Shown here: piece after piece, positions 13,074-23,769 of the stretch
Layout of the letters: each line of letters begins with the position of its first letter
Position numbering within the stretch: the first letter of the stretch is position 1
Assembly: GCA_946811185.2 (NCBI GenBank)
Contig: OX328096.1
Span: forward strand, 38,700,011-38,764,010
Source: Hippopus hippopus
Taxonomy: Eukaryota; Mollusca; Bivalvia; Cardiida; Cardiidae
Length of the DNA stretch: 64,000 bases
Direction: 5' to 3'
The notes under the pieces: generated by a model
What the model was told of the DNA's origin: nothing
Seen by the model: the letters and a program-made list of their open reading frames with translations, nothing else
Database searches by the model: none
Program-made: the position numbers and the translations under genes

Positions 13074-13666
13074 CAAAATATGTAGGTCTGCTGACAGAGT
13101 AAGATTAACATTCATGATACTGTTTTCTTTTTCATTTATTAGTGGCTGACTCCAGGGGATGGCCTCATAAATTAAGGCAGGATGTTGTAATTTGAAGGTA
13201 GAGTGTGGCATCTTAGTGAAATGGCACAGTTTGAGTGCATCTCATTTTTTTTTTTCAAACTTTCGAAGTTTGCTACCCTTCAACAGTATATGGCAACCAT
13301 ATTGTCTTATACGCTTGACACCATGGCGGACAATCAGTTTAGAACGACCACGTTATATTTAAATTCTGATTTTTAGGCAGGTAGAAGTACATGTATATCA
13401 AAGTCATACCTCAATGTCTCAAATTATAAATATTGTATTCCAGAATTTTAGACATTGTTGATAAGTTATCCATCATTACATGGACAGATTTTTTATATAT
13501 CTGCTCAAATTGACTTTTAATTACCTCATGTAAAGTGATTCTTACCTCAACAAAGTCCAAATCTGGTCATATTGTAAATCTACAAAGAACAAAAATAAAA
13601 TCCAAGTTTTGTATAGTCATTAACAAACAACATAAAAAAATTCTATTTCTTTGTAAGTGTATATTT
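11503..13666. other. gene-free stretch
   Basis: Unique AT-rich DNA. The only landmark is a short A run and (CA)n tract at 13021-13065. Confidence 0.5.
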
Positions 13667-13886
13667 TTAACCCTTTATCCCATATTCAGTTTTAATGACC
13701 CTGAGGAAAAGACGTTTGAAAACATTGACGGAAAAGAAGAAAATGCTGATAACCAGCATTTTCTCTTTAACCATGTTTTCTAGTCCTTCAAAAACAAGTT
13801 TCATCATTTGAGTCACATTAAATTTTTCATCTTGAAAGGCTTGCAATTTGGACTGGTAAGTAATGTTGTCTTCTGGTGAAGGGTAA
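13667..13886 (+). mobile_element. TTAA-MITE, near complete
   Basis: Left TTAA 13667-13670. The right terminus GGGTAATAAA was used as the insertion site of the following SINE. Confidence 0.75.
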
Positions 13887-13890
13887 TAAA

Positions 13891-14136
13891 GCTTGGCGGG
13901 GTTGCTCAGTGGTTAGCCTATCTAACTCGTGACCTGGAGGTTGCAGGTTCAATACCCAGTTGCGACGAACTTTCTTTCCGGCTAATTTTCGCCCCTCACC
14001 TCTGATGCATGTGAGAAAAGTAGTCAGTGGCTTTGTGTCAGTACCGGTGTGGGAAAGCCTGGAAACACATGGGTGCGTCACTGACCGCCATATGACCTAA
14101 GCTGTTAAAATGGCGTTAAACTCCAATACAAACTAA
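13891..14136 (+). mobile_element. tRNA-headed SINE (head type 2), with target duplication
   Basis: The head GGGGTTGCTCAGTGGTTAGC (A-box-like) is followed by GGTTCAATACC (B-box-like). The tail ends TGGCGTTAAACTCCAATACA. AAGGGTAATAAA flanks both sides (13879-13890, 14136-14147), an L1-type target duplication formed at the end of a MITE. Confidence 0.82.
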
Positions 14137-14171
14137 AGGGTAATAAATACACCAATATTAATTATGTTATC

Positions 14172-14403
14172 ATTTTACCACACAATCCCGAGTTTTAATG
14201 ACCCTGGGGAAGAAGTCATTTGAAAACATTATGGGAAAAGGAGGAAATGCTGGTTACCAGCATTTTCTCCTTTTCCCACAATGTTTTCTACCCTGTCAAA
14301 GACAGCAGTCATCTTTTGAGCTATATTTTTGTTGTTGTTGTTGTTGTCTGCAAATGATTTCAATTTGGTCAAGACCAAAATTTCGTCCTTTGGTAAAGAG
14401 TTC
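14172..14403 (+). mobile_element. TTAA-MITE, near full length
   Basis: Strong palindrome. The centre is GGTTACC although arm A comes first, an exception to the usual rule. Arm B holds a GTT repeat (14329-14346) and the terminal TTAA is lost. Confidence 0.82.
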
Positions 14404-14504
14404 ATCATTTTAAGGATACTCTGACTTGCCTCAGTATACTGTAATTGGAATTTTTCTACCCTAAAATTTTTAATTCACTGTTGAAAATAGGCTAGAGAAA
14501 TTCC

Positions 14505-14625
14505 TCCAAACATTCCCATACTTGAATTATTCTGACAAAGACGGCTTTCAAAAACATTTTGAAAAAAAAGAACGCTGCAACTAGAATTTGCTGCCTTTTC
14601 CACAAAATTTTCTACCTTGGATCAG
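14505..14625 (+). mobile_element. TTAA-MITE, old fragment
   Basis: Faint arm A and core (aaaacattttg, ccttttccacaaaattttctacc). Confidence 0.4.
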
Positions 14626-15261
14626 CACTACTTAAGACGCCGGCGATAATTTGCGAGAAAATAAAACAATCGCAATTTGCAACCATGTGTACATCGCTAG
14701 ATCTAGATTTACACATACTTTGATTATTCATGAAAAATATCTACAAATTTCAAATAAATACGACACTTACTTCATTTTTTTCGGATCAAATTGTCTGGGT
14801 CTCTCTGCGAAACACCATACTGCCCACTCAAACGTTGACTACTCACTGAGCAATCTCGTGCGCGGTTGATTAATCACGTGATCGGGGTCAGCCTAAAAAC
14901 CAACCAGAACAGACGGGAACAGAAGCCTTTATTGACCCTCAATCGCCTTCACAACTAAAGCCGCCTAAATGCGGCCACTAAAGATTGATATCAGACTGAA
15001 AAAAGGCATTCTGATCTTTGATCTACACAATCCGTTTTGTTGAGATAATCTGGCCAAGAGCAACCTTAAACTTGCAATTATTTAGGCCTTATTTCTAGAC
15101 TGGCATTGTCTTTTCTCAAGGTTTATTCGGAGCTCTCGGGTAACCAACAAGTCACTTATTTATAGATGAACTTGGAATTGTACCAATAACAGGTCTTTGG
15201 ATTTCTAGATTCATTTCTTTTTTTACTTTTGTTTGTAAATAAATGGCGAGCATCACACGAA
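14626..15261. other. gene-free stretch with repeat fragment
   Basis: 14985-15112 resembles the second-family repeat (CTGATCTTTGATCTACACAA, CAAGAGCAACCTTAAACTTG). The rest is unrecognised. Confidence 0.45.
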
Positions 15262-15484
15262 AAGGGGCATTCAGACATTTGCGTAAACTGTTGTCTCGGA
15301 TCAGTCCACGCAGGCTAATCCGAGACAGCACTTTACGACTACCGGTACATTAGAATTTGTTCTTCAGTAGACGCGCAAAAAAAGAAAATTACATAAAAGC
15401 GGAAAGTGTCGTTTCGGATTAGTCTGCGCGGACTGCGCAGGCTGATACGAGACGACACTTTACGCAAATGTCCGAATGCCCCCT
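15262..15484. mobile_element. inverted-repeat element (MITE-like)
   Basis: Ends GGGGCATTCAGACATTTGCG and the complement of CGCAAATGTCCGAATGCCCC form terminal inverted repeats. Each half also holds its own stem, for example AGTCTGCGCGGACTGCGCAG. Confidence 0.75.
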
Positions 15485-15795
15485 CTCCGCGTGTTTCAGG
15501 CCACACAGGAATTTATCCACTCCAAAGTTTACCATTGACCGATAGGACACGTGAGAGGGCTTGTTTCTTCGTAGGTTGACAAACAAATTTTTCTTGATAT
15601 TTTCTATATAATATTGTTTGGGAGAAAAAATCGTTTTTTTTTATAAACGATTTCGCTCTTTTTTCATCCCTTTACTTCGTCATTATACGATGTCCTTTAT
15701 TTGCAAGATGGTACAGCTAGTGTTTCAATACAGCAGTATTTAGAACGGTTTGTGAATGCAGTCCCTCATGCAAGTCACTGGCAATCAGGTCTTAC

Positions 15796-15830
15796 CAGGG
15801 ATCGTATATGTTATATACGATCCCTGGTCT
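15796..15830. repeat. perfect hairpin
   Basis: ACCAGGGATCGTATAT and ATATACGATCCCTGGT around GTT, about 16 bp per arm. Confidence 0.85.
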
Positions 15831-16651
15831 TACAGATCAAGTTGGAAACATGGTCATTTAAAGGTAAAAATTATATCAATATATGAATTCCATCAAAAAA
15901 AGAGACTAAATTTGAATCGTTTAGTAAAGAGTAAACATCTATGGCTTCATATGAAACGAAACTTTTTTTTTTTTTTTCGGCTGTAAAGAATTCCTTAATA
16001 TTGAAAAGTGCAGGCGGTTTCCGGTCAGACAGGCCAGGGATCAGGAAAAAAAAAAAACCTTCTACTTTACCGTCTTCTTTCGTTTTTGCCTTTTAGTCGT
16101 TCACAACTTTCAGTTATTGCCACTTTGTATCCGACACTTTCTTTCTTTCTTTCAAACGTTCTTTCGTTTGTTCGTTCGTTCAAAACTAGGAAGATTGTTT
16201 GGTAAAAGCTGTAAATGGATGAATTCAAGGCTGTTAAACACTACCAGGTATCGGAGAAGATCAATAGGCCTACCAGAGAGTACGTCCGTTCAGTCTGATG
16301 CCGATCCCTCCTCGCTATCTCAACCGACATCTGTCGTTGGTTGAACTATGAAATGTTCTAACCTGTAGGCTGTTAAACGCGACTCAGGGATCTTTTGCGG
16401 ACAGTTTAGATCAAAATCAGACTGCACAGAACGTTAAAACTCGTGAGTGTATGGTAAAGGATTAAACCGGTACTCCAAAAGCTTCGAATTTTCTGCTGAA
16501 TTCAGCAACCTGGTGATATTTCGGTATCAAGAATTTAAGAAAAAAATCGATGTATAGAGTCGATCAGATCCAAGATCAGTCTGCTTGTTTTGTGCAGCCT
16601 GTTATTAATCTACACTGTCAGCAAAATTGAATTTGGACGAATTAGGTTTCA
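15831..16651. other. gene-free stretch with old repeat pieces
   Basis: 16365-16466 and 16555-16640 hold second-family fragments (TCAGACTGCACAGAAC; CCAAGATCAGTCTGC) and a MITE end scrap (GTGTATGGTAAAGGATTAA). Confidence 0.45.
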
Positions 16652-16697
16652 AGATTTACGGTGGCACAAAAGTGACATGGAAGATATATTTTATAAT

Positions 16698-16763
16698 ACG
16701 TGCGCACGCAGTAGCTAATACGTGCGCACGTAATAAGTAATACGTGCGCACGCAGTAGTATTA
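16698..16763. repeat. left part of palindromic TACGTGCGCACGTA array
   Basis: Three units of about 22 bp between the left terminal inverted repeat and the mariner insertion. Confidence 0.85.
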
Positions 16764-18090
16764 CGTGGGGTGATCAGAAAGAACGCGAACCACCCGATTA
16801 TTTCAAAAACTACTTTACTTAAGATAACAAAAATTTGCACAGATGAACATTAATTACCTGGTTACTTACTCAAGCGTTTAAATGACGTCATAGGCAAATA
16901 AGAAAAGAGTGACGTCATTTCAATGACATCACATACTGCGTTAGCGGTTCACAATGTCGGATGACGTTTTATTTTAGCAGAGAGTAATTATAAAGTTTTA
17001 CGTTAAACTCGGAAAGTCTTCATCGGAAATTAAGGCCGATTTAGATAAAGTTTATGGGGACTCAGCACTTAAGAAAACCAGTATTTGTAAATGGATTGGA
17101 CGATTTAGAGAAGGACGCGAAACCGTTAAAAATGACCCTAAATCTGGCCGTCCATCAACATCAGTAACGGACAAAACTATCGCGGATGTGCAGCAGCATG
17201 TAAAGCAAGATCGTCGAGTTACTGTCAGGGAAATAGCTGACACATTTAGCATTTCCTATGGAAGTGCACAGGAGATTTTAACTGACAAACTTGGAATGTC
17301 GCGTGTTTGTGCAAGGTGGGTGCCTCGGCTACTGACGCCCGAGCAAATGGGGGTTAGGGTCGAAATTTGTTCTGAAATTCTAGAACGCATTAGGAAAGAA
17401 GGATCAAACTTTACTGATCGTATTGTGACATGCGATGAAACATGGGTACACTTTTACGAGCCCGAATCTAAACAACAAAGCAGTGTATGGAAACATCCAA
17501 CATCGCCGTCCCCTGTTAAAGCCAAACTTTCTAAGTCTGTTGGTAAAGTTATGTGCATCATGTTTTTCTCTTCTCAACGTTTTCTTCTAAATCATGTTGT
17601 ACCTATACATACTACAGTCAATGCTGAGTATTATGCCAGCATTATTCGAATGAATTTAATACAGACCATCCGAAAAAAACAGCCGGAACTTCTATGGGGA
17701 GGCGTCATTTTACATCAAGATAATGCTCCCGCTCACAAAGCCAAACTTGTACAGGAAGTTTTGAAAAAACTAAACATAGAAACATTAGACCATCCTGCCT
17801 ATAGTCCAGACCTGGCCCCATGTGACTTTTGGCTATTTCCTGTTTTGAAAGATTCTCTACGTGGCACGCGCTACGAGAGCAGAGAGGAGCTAACCCATGC
17901 CATGACCGGGTCGTTGAGAGTGATGTCACGTGACGGGCTCGCGCACGTGTTTCGCGCATGGGAATCAAGAATGAATAAGTGCATAGAACACAAAGGAGGT
18001 TACTTTGAAAAACAGTAAACATTCCAAGTTGATTTTTATAACAATATTCCGATAAAGGCACTGGTCCGCGTTCTTTCTGATCACCCCTCG
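16764..18090 (+). mobile_element. mariner-family (Tc1/mariner) DNA transposon
   Basis: A 1327-bp element with 29-bp terminal inverted repeats (16764-16792 and 18062-18090) that differ at two positions and contain GGGGTGATCAGAAAGAACGC. It is flanked by TA on both sides (16762-16763 and 18091-18092), the expected mariner target duplication. It landed in a palindromic array unit. The transposase reading frame is nearly intact and the ends are well matched, which suggests a fairly recent insertion. Confidence 0.93.
16954..18018 (+). pseudogene. mariner transposase, one early in-frame stop
   Basis: Transposase that would cut and paste the flanking element. From ATG at 16954 the frame reads seven codons, hits TAG at 16975-16977, then stays open for 346 codons to the stop at 18016-18018. 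The N-terminal region has the helix-turn-helix DNA-binding segments (QRVIIKFYVKLGKSSSEI, KWIGRFREGRE). Next come the linker motif WVPRLLTPEQ, the first catalytic Asp in TCDETWVH, the second in HQDNAPAH and the third in SPDLAPCDFW. The last two are separated by exactly 34 residues, the mariner DD34D signature. Length is normal for the family (about 350). The single stop probably makes this copy inactive unless translation starts downstream or the stop is read through. Confidence 0.9.
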
Positions 18091-18611
18091 TACGTGCGCA
18101 CGCAGTAGCTAATACGTGCGCACGTAATAACTAATACGTGCGCACGTAATACTATTGCGTTCGCACGTATTAGCTAATACGTGCGCACGTAATAGTTATT
18201 ACGTGCGCACGCAGTAGCTAGTACGTGCGCACGCAGTAGCTAATACGTGCGCACGTATTAACTAAAACGTGCGCACGTAATAACTATTACGTGTGCACTT
18301 AATAATCGACCAATCAGTTTATCACGAATCAATAAATGTCTATCTTCCACTTCCATCTTGAAACAATGGCTTCCGTTCATGATTCTGATTGGTGGATTAT
18401 TACGTGCGCACGTAATATGTAATACGTGCGCACGTATTAGCTACTGCGTGAGCACGTATTAGTTATTACGTGCGCACGTATTAGCTACTGCGTGCGCACG
18501 TAATACTACTGCGTGCGCACGTATTACTTATTAAGTGCGCACGTATTAGCTACTGCGTGCGCACGTAATAACTAATACGTGCACACGTATTAGCTACTGC
18601 GTGCGCACGTA
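18091..18611. repeat. right part of palindromic TACGTGCGCACGTA array
   Basis: About twenty units of the 14-bp palindrome, spaced about 22 bp and in both spacer orientations. It is broken by a unique AT-rich stretch near 18300-18400. Some units have decayed to forms such as TGCGTGAGCACGTA. Confidence 0.85.
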
Positions 18612-18656
18612 GTATAAAATATATCTTCCATGTCACTTTTGTGCCACCGTAAAGAT

Positions 18657-19190
18657 TAGACTGCTTTTTGTGAAGTTTATTACTGGTCTACATTGTCAGC
18701 TAAAAGTGCACTTAGTCACACAAACGGCCGAACATACAGGATCAGAACTTTAATCTAAGAGCATCAAAACTCAACCCTTAAACCGAAGAATGAATGAAGT
18801 ATGAACCGTCAAACAAAGCCCAAATATAGCAATGTTCTTTCCAAAGAAAAATCTCGCAGTATCTGATGGTGTAAGTCTAAGATTATGTGTAGTCTGATGA
18901 GGGTGCACATTCTCTGCTGTCTGATACTGATATACAGGGGCTACAATGGCTTTTAGCAGACAAAGAGTTAAGGTGGAAACCCGAAAACAAAAAGTCGGTC
19001 TAGGCAAGGATTGTAAATTTGAAGCAGGGCTACTGTTATCCTGTTACGTAATGTTACGTTATTCTTATCTTTTACAGCTGCGGACTATCGATTATGAATA
19101 GATTATACGCGGTTTATGTTTGCCAAACTCCGGAAAATCCCGAACCTTTACGTATAATATCGGTTATTTTCATCGATTTGTTGATATGCG
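18657..19190. other. gene-free stretch with diverged repeat
   Basis: 18657-18985 resembles a degraded second-family repeat in reverse, ending CAAAGAGTTAAGG. Confidence 0.4.
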
Positions 19191-19194
19191 AGAC

Positions 19195-19290
19195 TGCTGA
19201 TAAAGTATGTCCGTGAAAGTTGGCTATCTGTTACCAACCAGCATTTAAACCCTTTCTTCAATGTTTTCAAAAGCCTTCTATATGATGTGA
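19195..19290 (-). mobile_element. TTAA-MITE, half copy
   Basis: Only ACCAACCAGCATTT and CAATGTTTTCAAAAGCC of the core and arm A remain. Confidence 0.4.
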
Positions 19291-20159
19291 CAGGTCAAGG
19301 ACCGGTTTGAAAATGGCAAGGAAACATGAATTTATTATTTGTCGCCAGAAAAATACTTTTGATACGGCATTAATATCTAAGAATGGAAAAAATGGCTGAA
19401 GAATGGAAAAAATAGCAAACGTACATTTTCTAATTTCAAATCTTAATCTTAGTGATTGTAAATCCATGGGAATAATCTCATAAAAATCAAATTCTAGTCT
19501 TTTATTAGATCTATAAGATACATAATAAAAAATCTTAAGGATTCTGTCATGATCAAACAACCCGGGTAAAAATTCGAGTTCATAATCATGTGGATACATG
19601 TTAATCATAAACATAGCAGGGGGTCCGTTTGTCAATATAATATTACGTAATACAGCAAAGATACCCGGGCGGCTTATCTTACAGTTAGACTCGGCCATCA
19701 TCGGCAAAATCCGGCACAATCCGAGCGATTACGGAAAAAGAAAAAATAGGATAGGGGCATTAAAAAACTGTAAAAAGGACCAAAAGTTTTTTTTTTTTAA
19801 TGACTCAAACTTATACCAATTTAAAGAGCAATGAATAAGCTTTATGACCTCACTTGAGATAATTTTGACTTTTCAACAAAAAGAGAGGAAATTCAACAAA
19901 TATGTCAGTTTTTATCTTCGGAAAAAGTATTTTTCCTCTTTATTCTATATAAACCATACCTTTAATTTAAAGTTAAAAAAGGACCAAAAGTTTCATTTAC
20001 GAAATTTATAAAACTTAGTTCATTTGAAAGAGAATAAATTGAATTTTCTTACCTCACTTGAGATAATTTTCGATAAATTGTTGCTAGATGTTATTCATGG
20101 CAACCCGGTATGAAGGTATAAAATGCATTGAATGTTACACGATGCTAGCTATTGTTTTT

Positions 20160-20800
20160 CACAGAGGTGAGGCTTTATGACAGGCAACATTTAGTTTTAA
20201 ATGGTGCTATCCATTGTATCCTTGATGTAAGGCTGTGTGGTGCATAAAGTGCAATGACATACCAACATTGTAAACCAAAGTATGATGGTTTAAGATGAAG
20301 GTAGTTTAAACAATACATCTATAATAGATGGGCTGTTGTGAGGCTTTATGATGCATGAAGTATTATAAGATGTCAACCTTGTTAGCCTAGGTGCAAGGCA
20401 TAATTATGCAGAAAGGATAACAAGATGCAATCCCTGTTGAGCCGGGTGAGGCTTTACGTTAAAACATAAACTATAACATGATGCAGTCCTTGTCAAACCG
20501 AATGTGAAGTTTATGACACATTAAGTATTACATGGTGCTGTCTTTTCAATCCAGGTGTAAAGGTAATTTATAATGCCTGAAGTAACATAATGCTATCTTT
20601 GTTAACTCAGGTGTAAAGCTTTCTAAAGCATGAAGTATAACATGATACAATCCTTGTGAAAACCCAACTGTGAGGCATTATGAGATATGAAATGAAACAT
20701 GATGCCGTCCTTATAAACCCAGCTGTAAGCGTTATGATGCAAGGAGTGTTACATGGTAAACCATGGTATGAAGCTTAACGATGCTGCGCTTCGCACTAAC
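20160..20800. repeat. degenerate minisatellite, ~56-bp period
   Basis: About eleven diverged units of the form GAGGCTTTATGATGCATGAA then GTATTACATGATGC and TCCTTGTT. Starts near 20167, 20229, 20281, 20340, 20395, 20448, 20505, 20559, 20615, 20671 and 20727. Confidence 0.72.
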
Positions 20801-20998
20801 AATTTAAGAGGATGGTGTGATGAATTCTACAGAAAGAAAATGCCTTTTCAAACAAAATATGTAATCATTGTTCAAAATATGGCAATTGAGATCAGAAAGA
20901 TTTTTTAATAAAATATTTGTGAAATAGCAGTGTTTTTATTTTACATCCCTGTTTCATATCTGTCAAACTATTTTGATTTTCCAATTTTATTCAAACAG

Positions 20999-21157
20999 AC
21001 AACGAATGCTACTTGAATGCAGCCAAATGTAGAAATCCAACGATCAAAGTTGACCATGATGGACCATGTGGCGTCCGCCGCGACACCATAGTTTGCACAA
21101 CCCCCTGGTGCTGGCCAACCTACGAACCAGTTTGCGGATCAGATGGCATCACATATG
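20999..21157 (+). CDS. Kazal-domain protein, penultimate exon
   Basis: The acceptor is ttcaaacag and the donor G|GTATGT, phase 1 at both ends. It encodes the second half of one Kazal domain (NECYLNAAKC, then VDHDGPC) and the first half of the next (VCTTPWCWPTYEPVCGSDGI then TYG). The intron falls directly after the Thr-Tyr-Gly of the Kazal signature, so each domain is split in the same way. Kazal proteins are secreted inhibitors of serine proteases or matrix modules. Upstream exons, including the signal peptide, were not identified. The gene is separate from the FSTL-like gene, which lies on the other strand. Confidence 0.8.
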
Positions 21158-21848
21158 GTATGTATGGTTATGTAATAGACAATGAAAAATTACATTGCTG
21201 CAACTACAAAAATGCTCATTATGACTAATCTATTTGTCACCGTGCTTTCTGGGCTGTTTCAATTAAATCCCAACTTATCCATTTCCATGATAAACAACCA
21301 TATAAATTTGGAAGGATAGGGTAAAAAGAAATAATAAAACTAAGCTAACTGAAGCATTGTTTGATGTTTAACTACCAGGGCAGCGAATTCAAGAACGAGT
21401 TGGAAGTCCATTTTTACCAAAGCTTCGAATAGTGTGTCTTCCCACTGTGTTGTTGTGCATCATACTCTCACCAGGTGGCACAATTTTAGATTAGCATTCG
21501 CAGATGACCTATCAAATGTTGTTCAAATTGCGGATTTTGCCCTCAGAAGGGAAAACAGCATTGTGGAAAAATAAAAAAAAAGTTGATTATCAGCATTTCA
21601 TCGTTTTACACATTGCTTTCAAGTCTTCTTCCCGAAGGTCGTTAAAACACAAGATTGTTGTGGTAGAGGGTTAAACAGTATTTTTCATCTCATACAAAAA
21701 CAGGAAATTTCCTTCCTAAAGATGTAGGTAATACTTCCTAAGTGTCTGTTGCCAAGAATAGTTTGCATGGTTTGGTAGTAAATAGGCTGATGCTAAAAAA
21801 AGCAATTTATATCGCAAATTCCACGTTTGTTCTTTTTTATTTATTTAG
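21158..21848 (+). other. intron between the two Kazal exons
   Basis: 691 bp with canonical GT-AG ends. It contains one diverged TTAA-MITE (21475-21674, reverse arm order) and otherwise only AT-rich DNA. Confidence 0.7.
21475..21674 (-). mobile_element. TTAA-MITE in Kazal intron
   Basis: Right TTAA at 21671-21674. The core GATTATCAGC is diverged. Confidence 0.65.
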
Positions 21849-21952
21849 GTAACGGGTGTCATTTCAGCAACGCTCACTGTTACAATCCGGGTCTAAAATT
21901 GGCACACAAAGGACCATGTACATCAGTAACAAAACCAGCAATTGTAGTCTGA
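21849..21952 (+). CDS. Kazal-domain protein, last exon with stop
   Basis: The acceptor is ttatttag. Joined to the previous exon in phase it reads G-NGCHFSNAHC-YNPGLKLAHKGPC-TSVTKPAIVV-stop. The final domain has the spacing C-x4-C-x7-C-x10-C-x6-C-x12-C, the classical Kazal pattern with Pro-Val-Cys-Gly before the third-cysteine loop. The preceding half-domain shows the same x6 and x12 spacings, so this is a tandem Kazal protein. The residue two after the second cysteine, usually P1 of the reactive site, is Pro, which is unusual for a trypsin or chymotrypsin inhibitor. TGA is at 21950-21952. Confidence 0.82.
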
Positions 21953-22396
21953 ACTAACATGATTTTCATTACATGAAATGAAATTGTAATATTTCATGAA
22001 GATTTGAGGCATAACACTCTTCTACGTTACTTTTCAATGAACGGCTTAAAATTTGAGCAAAGACGCTATGTCACTTTCTTTTACATAAGAGAGTAGTTAA
22101 TGCCAGTTGTGCAGAACTTGTGATCTGATCTGAGATCTACACAGTCCAGAACTTTATTTATCAATCAATCAAATAACATCCCCATTATAATTCTAGATTA
22201 GATGGTTTAGCCAATCAGACATTGTGTTATGTTGAGATTTAGGAAAGTCTCGAGTATTAGACTAAAACTAAAAGCAATAGTCTGAATACGGGCTCTGATG
22301 TTTAGCAAGACATTCTGTCCAAGACAACCTGAACACTTCACCAGAAAACAGAGCTTTATACTCGCCCGTACTGAACGCATTCAAAAAGGATAATTC
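21953..22396. other. downstream of the Kazal gene
   Basis: Second-family scraps near 22110-22150 (GTGATCTGATCTGAGATCTA). No polyadenylation hexamer is obvious close to the stop. Confidence 0.4.
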
Positions 22397-22550
22397 AACT
22401 TTTTACCGGTTGACAGAGTTTTAGATTTGTCCAAATTGAAAGCAGAAAAGGAGAAAACACTGGTAACCAGCATTTTCTCCTCTTCTCGAAATGTGTTAAA
22501 ATGTGTTCTCCTGGGTCATTTAGACTTGGGATTGTGTGGTAAAGAGTCAA
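22397..22550 (-). mobile_element. TTAA-MITE, internally deleted
   Basis: Arm B joins directly to the core (gaaagcagaaaaggagaaaac), losing about 75 bp. The core is otherwise good. Confidence 0.65.
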
Positions 22551-22708
22551 ATGTACCTCAAATAATTATTTGGTTAGAAAGGTTGAAAATATTTCGGGAG
22601 AAGAGAAAAGAAAGATTACCAGTCTCCTTTCTTTGTTTCCTGCATTTTCTTTTCAAAAGCCTTTATTATCAGGGTTGAAAAATTACAGAACTTGGAAAAG
22701 GGTAAAAC
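22545..22708 (-). mobile_element. TTAA-MITE, degraded tandem neighbour
   Basis: Adjoins the previous copy. The core is recognisable only as gattaccag with flanking A/G-rich and C/T-rich arms. Confidence 0.45.
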
Positions 22709-22751
22709 AAGCAATCTTTGGATCCCTCCAAGTACATGTAATTGATGTCTG

Positions 22752-22963
22752 ATTTAACCGATTGCATGATAAAAAAAAATTAGACTTGAAAAAATGTGCA
22801 AGACAAATTGAATGAGGATCAAACTGGGGAACTTGTCTTTGAAAGAGTATAAAACATTGTGGAAAAATAAGTAAATGCTTATTACCAGCATTTTCTCCTT
22901 TTCAAAAATGTTTTTAAAAGCCATATTTTCCAGGTCGTAGGATTGTTTGGTAAAAGGTTGAGC
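22752..22963 (-). mobile_element. TTAA-MITE, diverged
   Basis: Left TTAA near 22754. Core TGCTTATTACCAGCATTTTC, right end AAAAGGTTGA. Confidence 0.65.
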
Positions 22964-23335
22964 ATTTGAGGAATGTTTATTTAAGGGACTGCTTCGCACC
23001 CATTCCCTTGGGGGCACCCAAAAAGTACTTCAGTGCATTAGACTGGTAAAGTTGGAGTTTTTCCCAGTTGGGCGAGTATTATATAGATAGAATAGCACAG
23101 AGAAATTTGTTTTTTCTCAAGATGCTTTACTGGCTTACTACTGTCTAGTTAAAGAGAAACATTTGTCTGGAGACAGTGAAAAACTAATGATGCGAAAAAT
23201 CATGGTTTTAGGCCATTTATTAAAAAGCAATGACCAAAGTAACAAAACAAAAAGCCGAGACATTAAACATACATTATGAATTAAAACACTAGGTAGTAAC
23301 ACAGAATGAATTTGACATGATCACTTGCAAGGAAT

Positions 23336-23546
23336 TTAACCCTAAAGCTGCTAAGCGCCACTCAATTACCTTTTGTGGACAGAGTAGATCAAGATCAGAC
23401 TGCACAGAATATGCAGTCTAATCTTGGATCTACACTGTCCAATGAGGAGATATTTTTCTCCAAAAAATAAGTTTGAAATAGGAGCATTTGGGTTTTTACT
23501 ATCAACTTGAAAGTTTCATTTAGTTATTTAGCAGGATAAGGATTAA
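23336..23546. mobile_element. second-family TTAA repeat, full length
   Basis: TTAA at 23336-23339 and 23543-23546 with CTGCTAA near both ends. Central inverted repeat GATCAGACTGCACAG / TATGCAGTCTAATCTTGGAT. Confidence 0.75.
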
Positions 23547-23616
23547 ACAGTAACCTTCTGTATCACCCTGACAACAGACATATAAATCATATAACTTACC
23601 ATTAACATTACTCAGC

Positions 23617-23765
23617 TAACCCATTTTACCATCACATTTTTTAAACCACAGCAGTATTAAGCTTTTAGATGGTAGAAAACTAGCATTTTCCATTTTTCTT
23701 AGAGTGTTTACAAAAGCCTGTCCGCAAGGTTGTAAAAACATGGTTTCATGCTTTAAAAGGTTGAA
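23617..23765 (-). mobile_element. TTAA-MITE, degraded
   Basis: Only the core tail and arm A (acaaaagcctgtccgcaagg) are clear. Confidence 0.4.
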
Positions 23766-23769
23766 AGCT

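Larger units (their letters stand above)
16656..18652. mobile_element. TIR element made of palindromic repeats, with nested mariner
   Basis: The ends are about 41-bp inverted repeats beginning TTACGGTGGCACAAAAGTGA, nearly identical at 16656-16696 and 18612-18652. AGAT flanks both ends (16652-16655 and 18653-18656) and may be a 4-bp target duplication. The interior is almost entirely a tandem array whose core is the 14-bp palindrome TACGTGCGCACGTA with spacers such as TTAGC or ATAAC. There is one short unique stretch near 18300-18400. No transposase of its own is visible, so it would be non-autonomous. Confidence 0.65.

Noticed and set aside
15701..15886. Possible exon encoding DGTASVSIQQYLERFVNAVP
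   Set aside because: Composition is plausible, but there is no ATG in frame nearby, no partner exon and the frame runs into a hairpin. Not enough to call.
19267..19719. 150-codon - strand ORF
   Set aside because: No recognised motif, AT-driven composition and no splice or neighbour support. Treated as chance.
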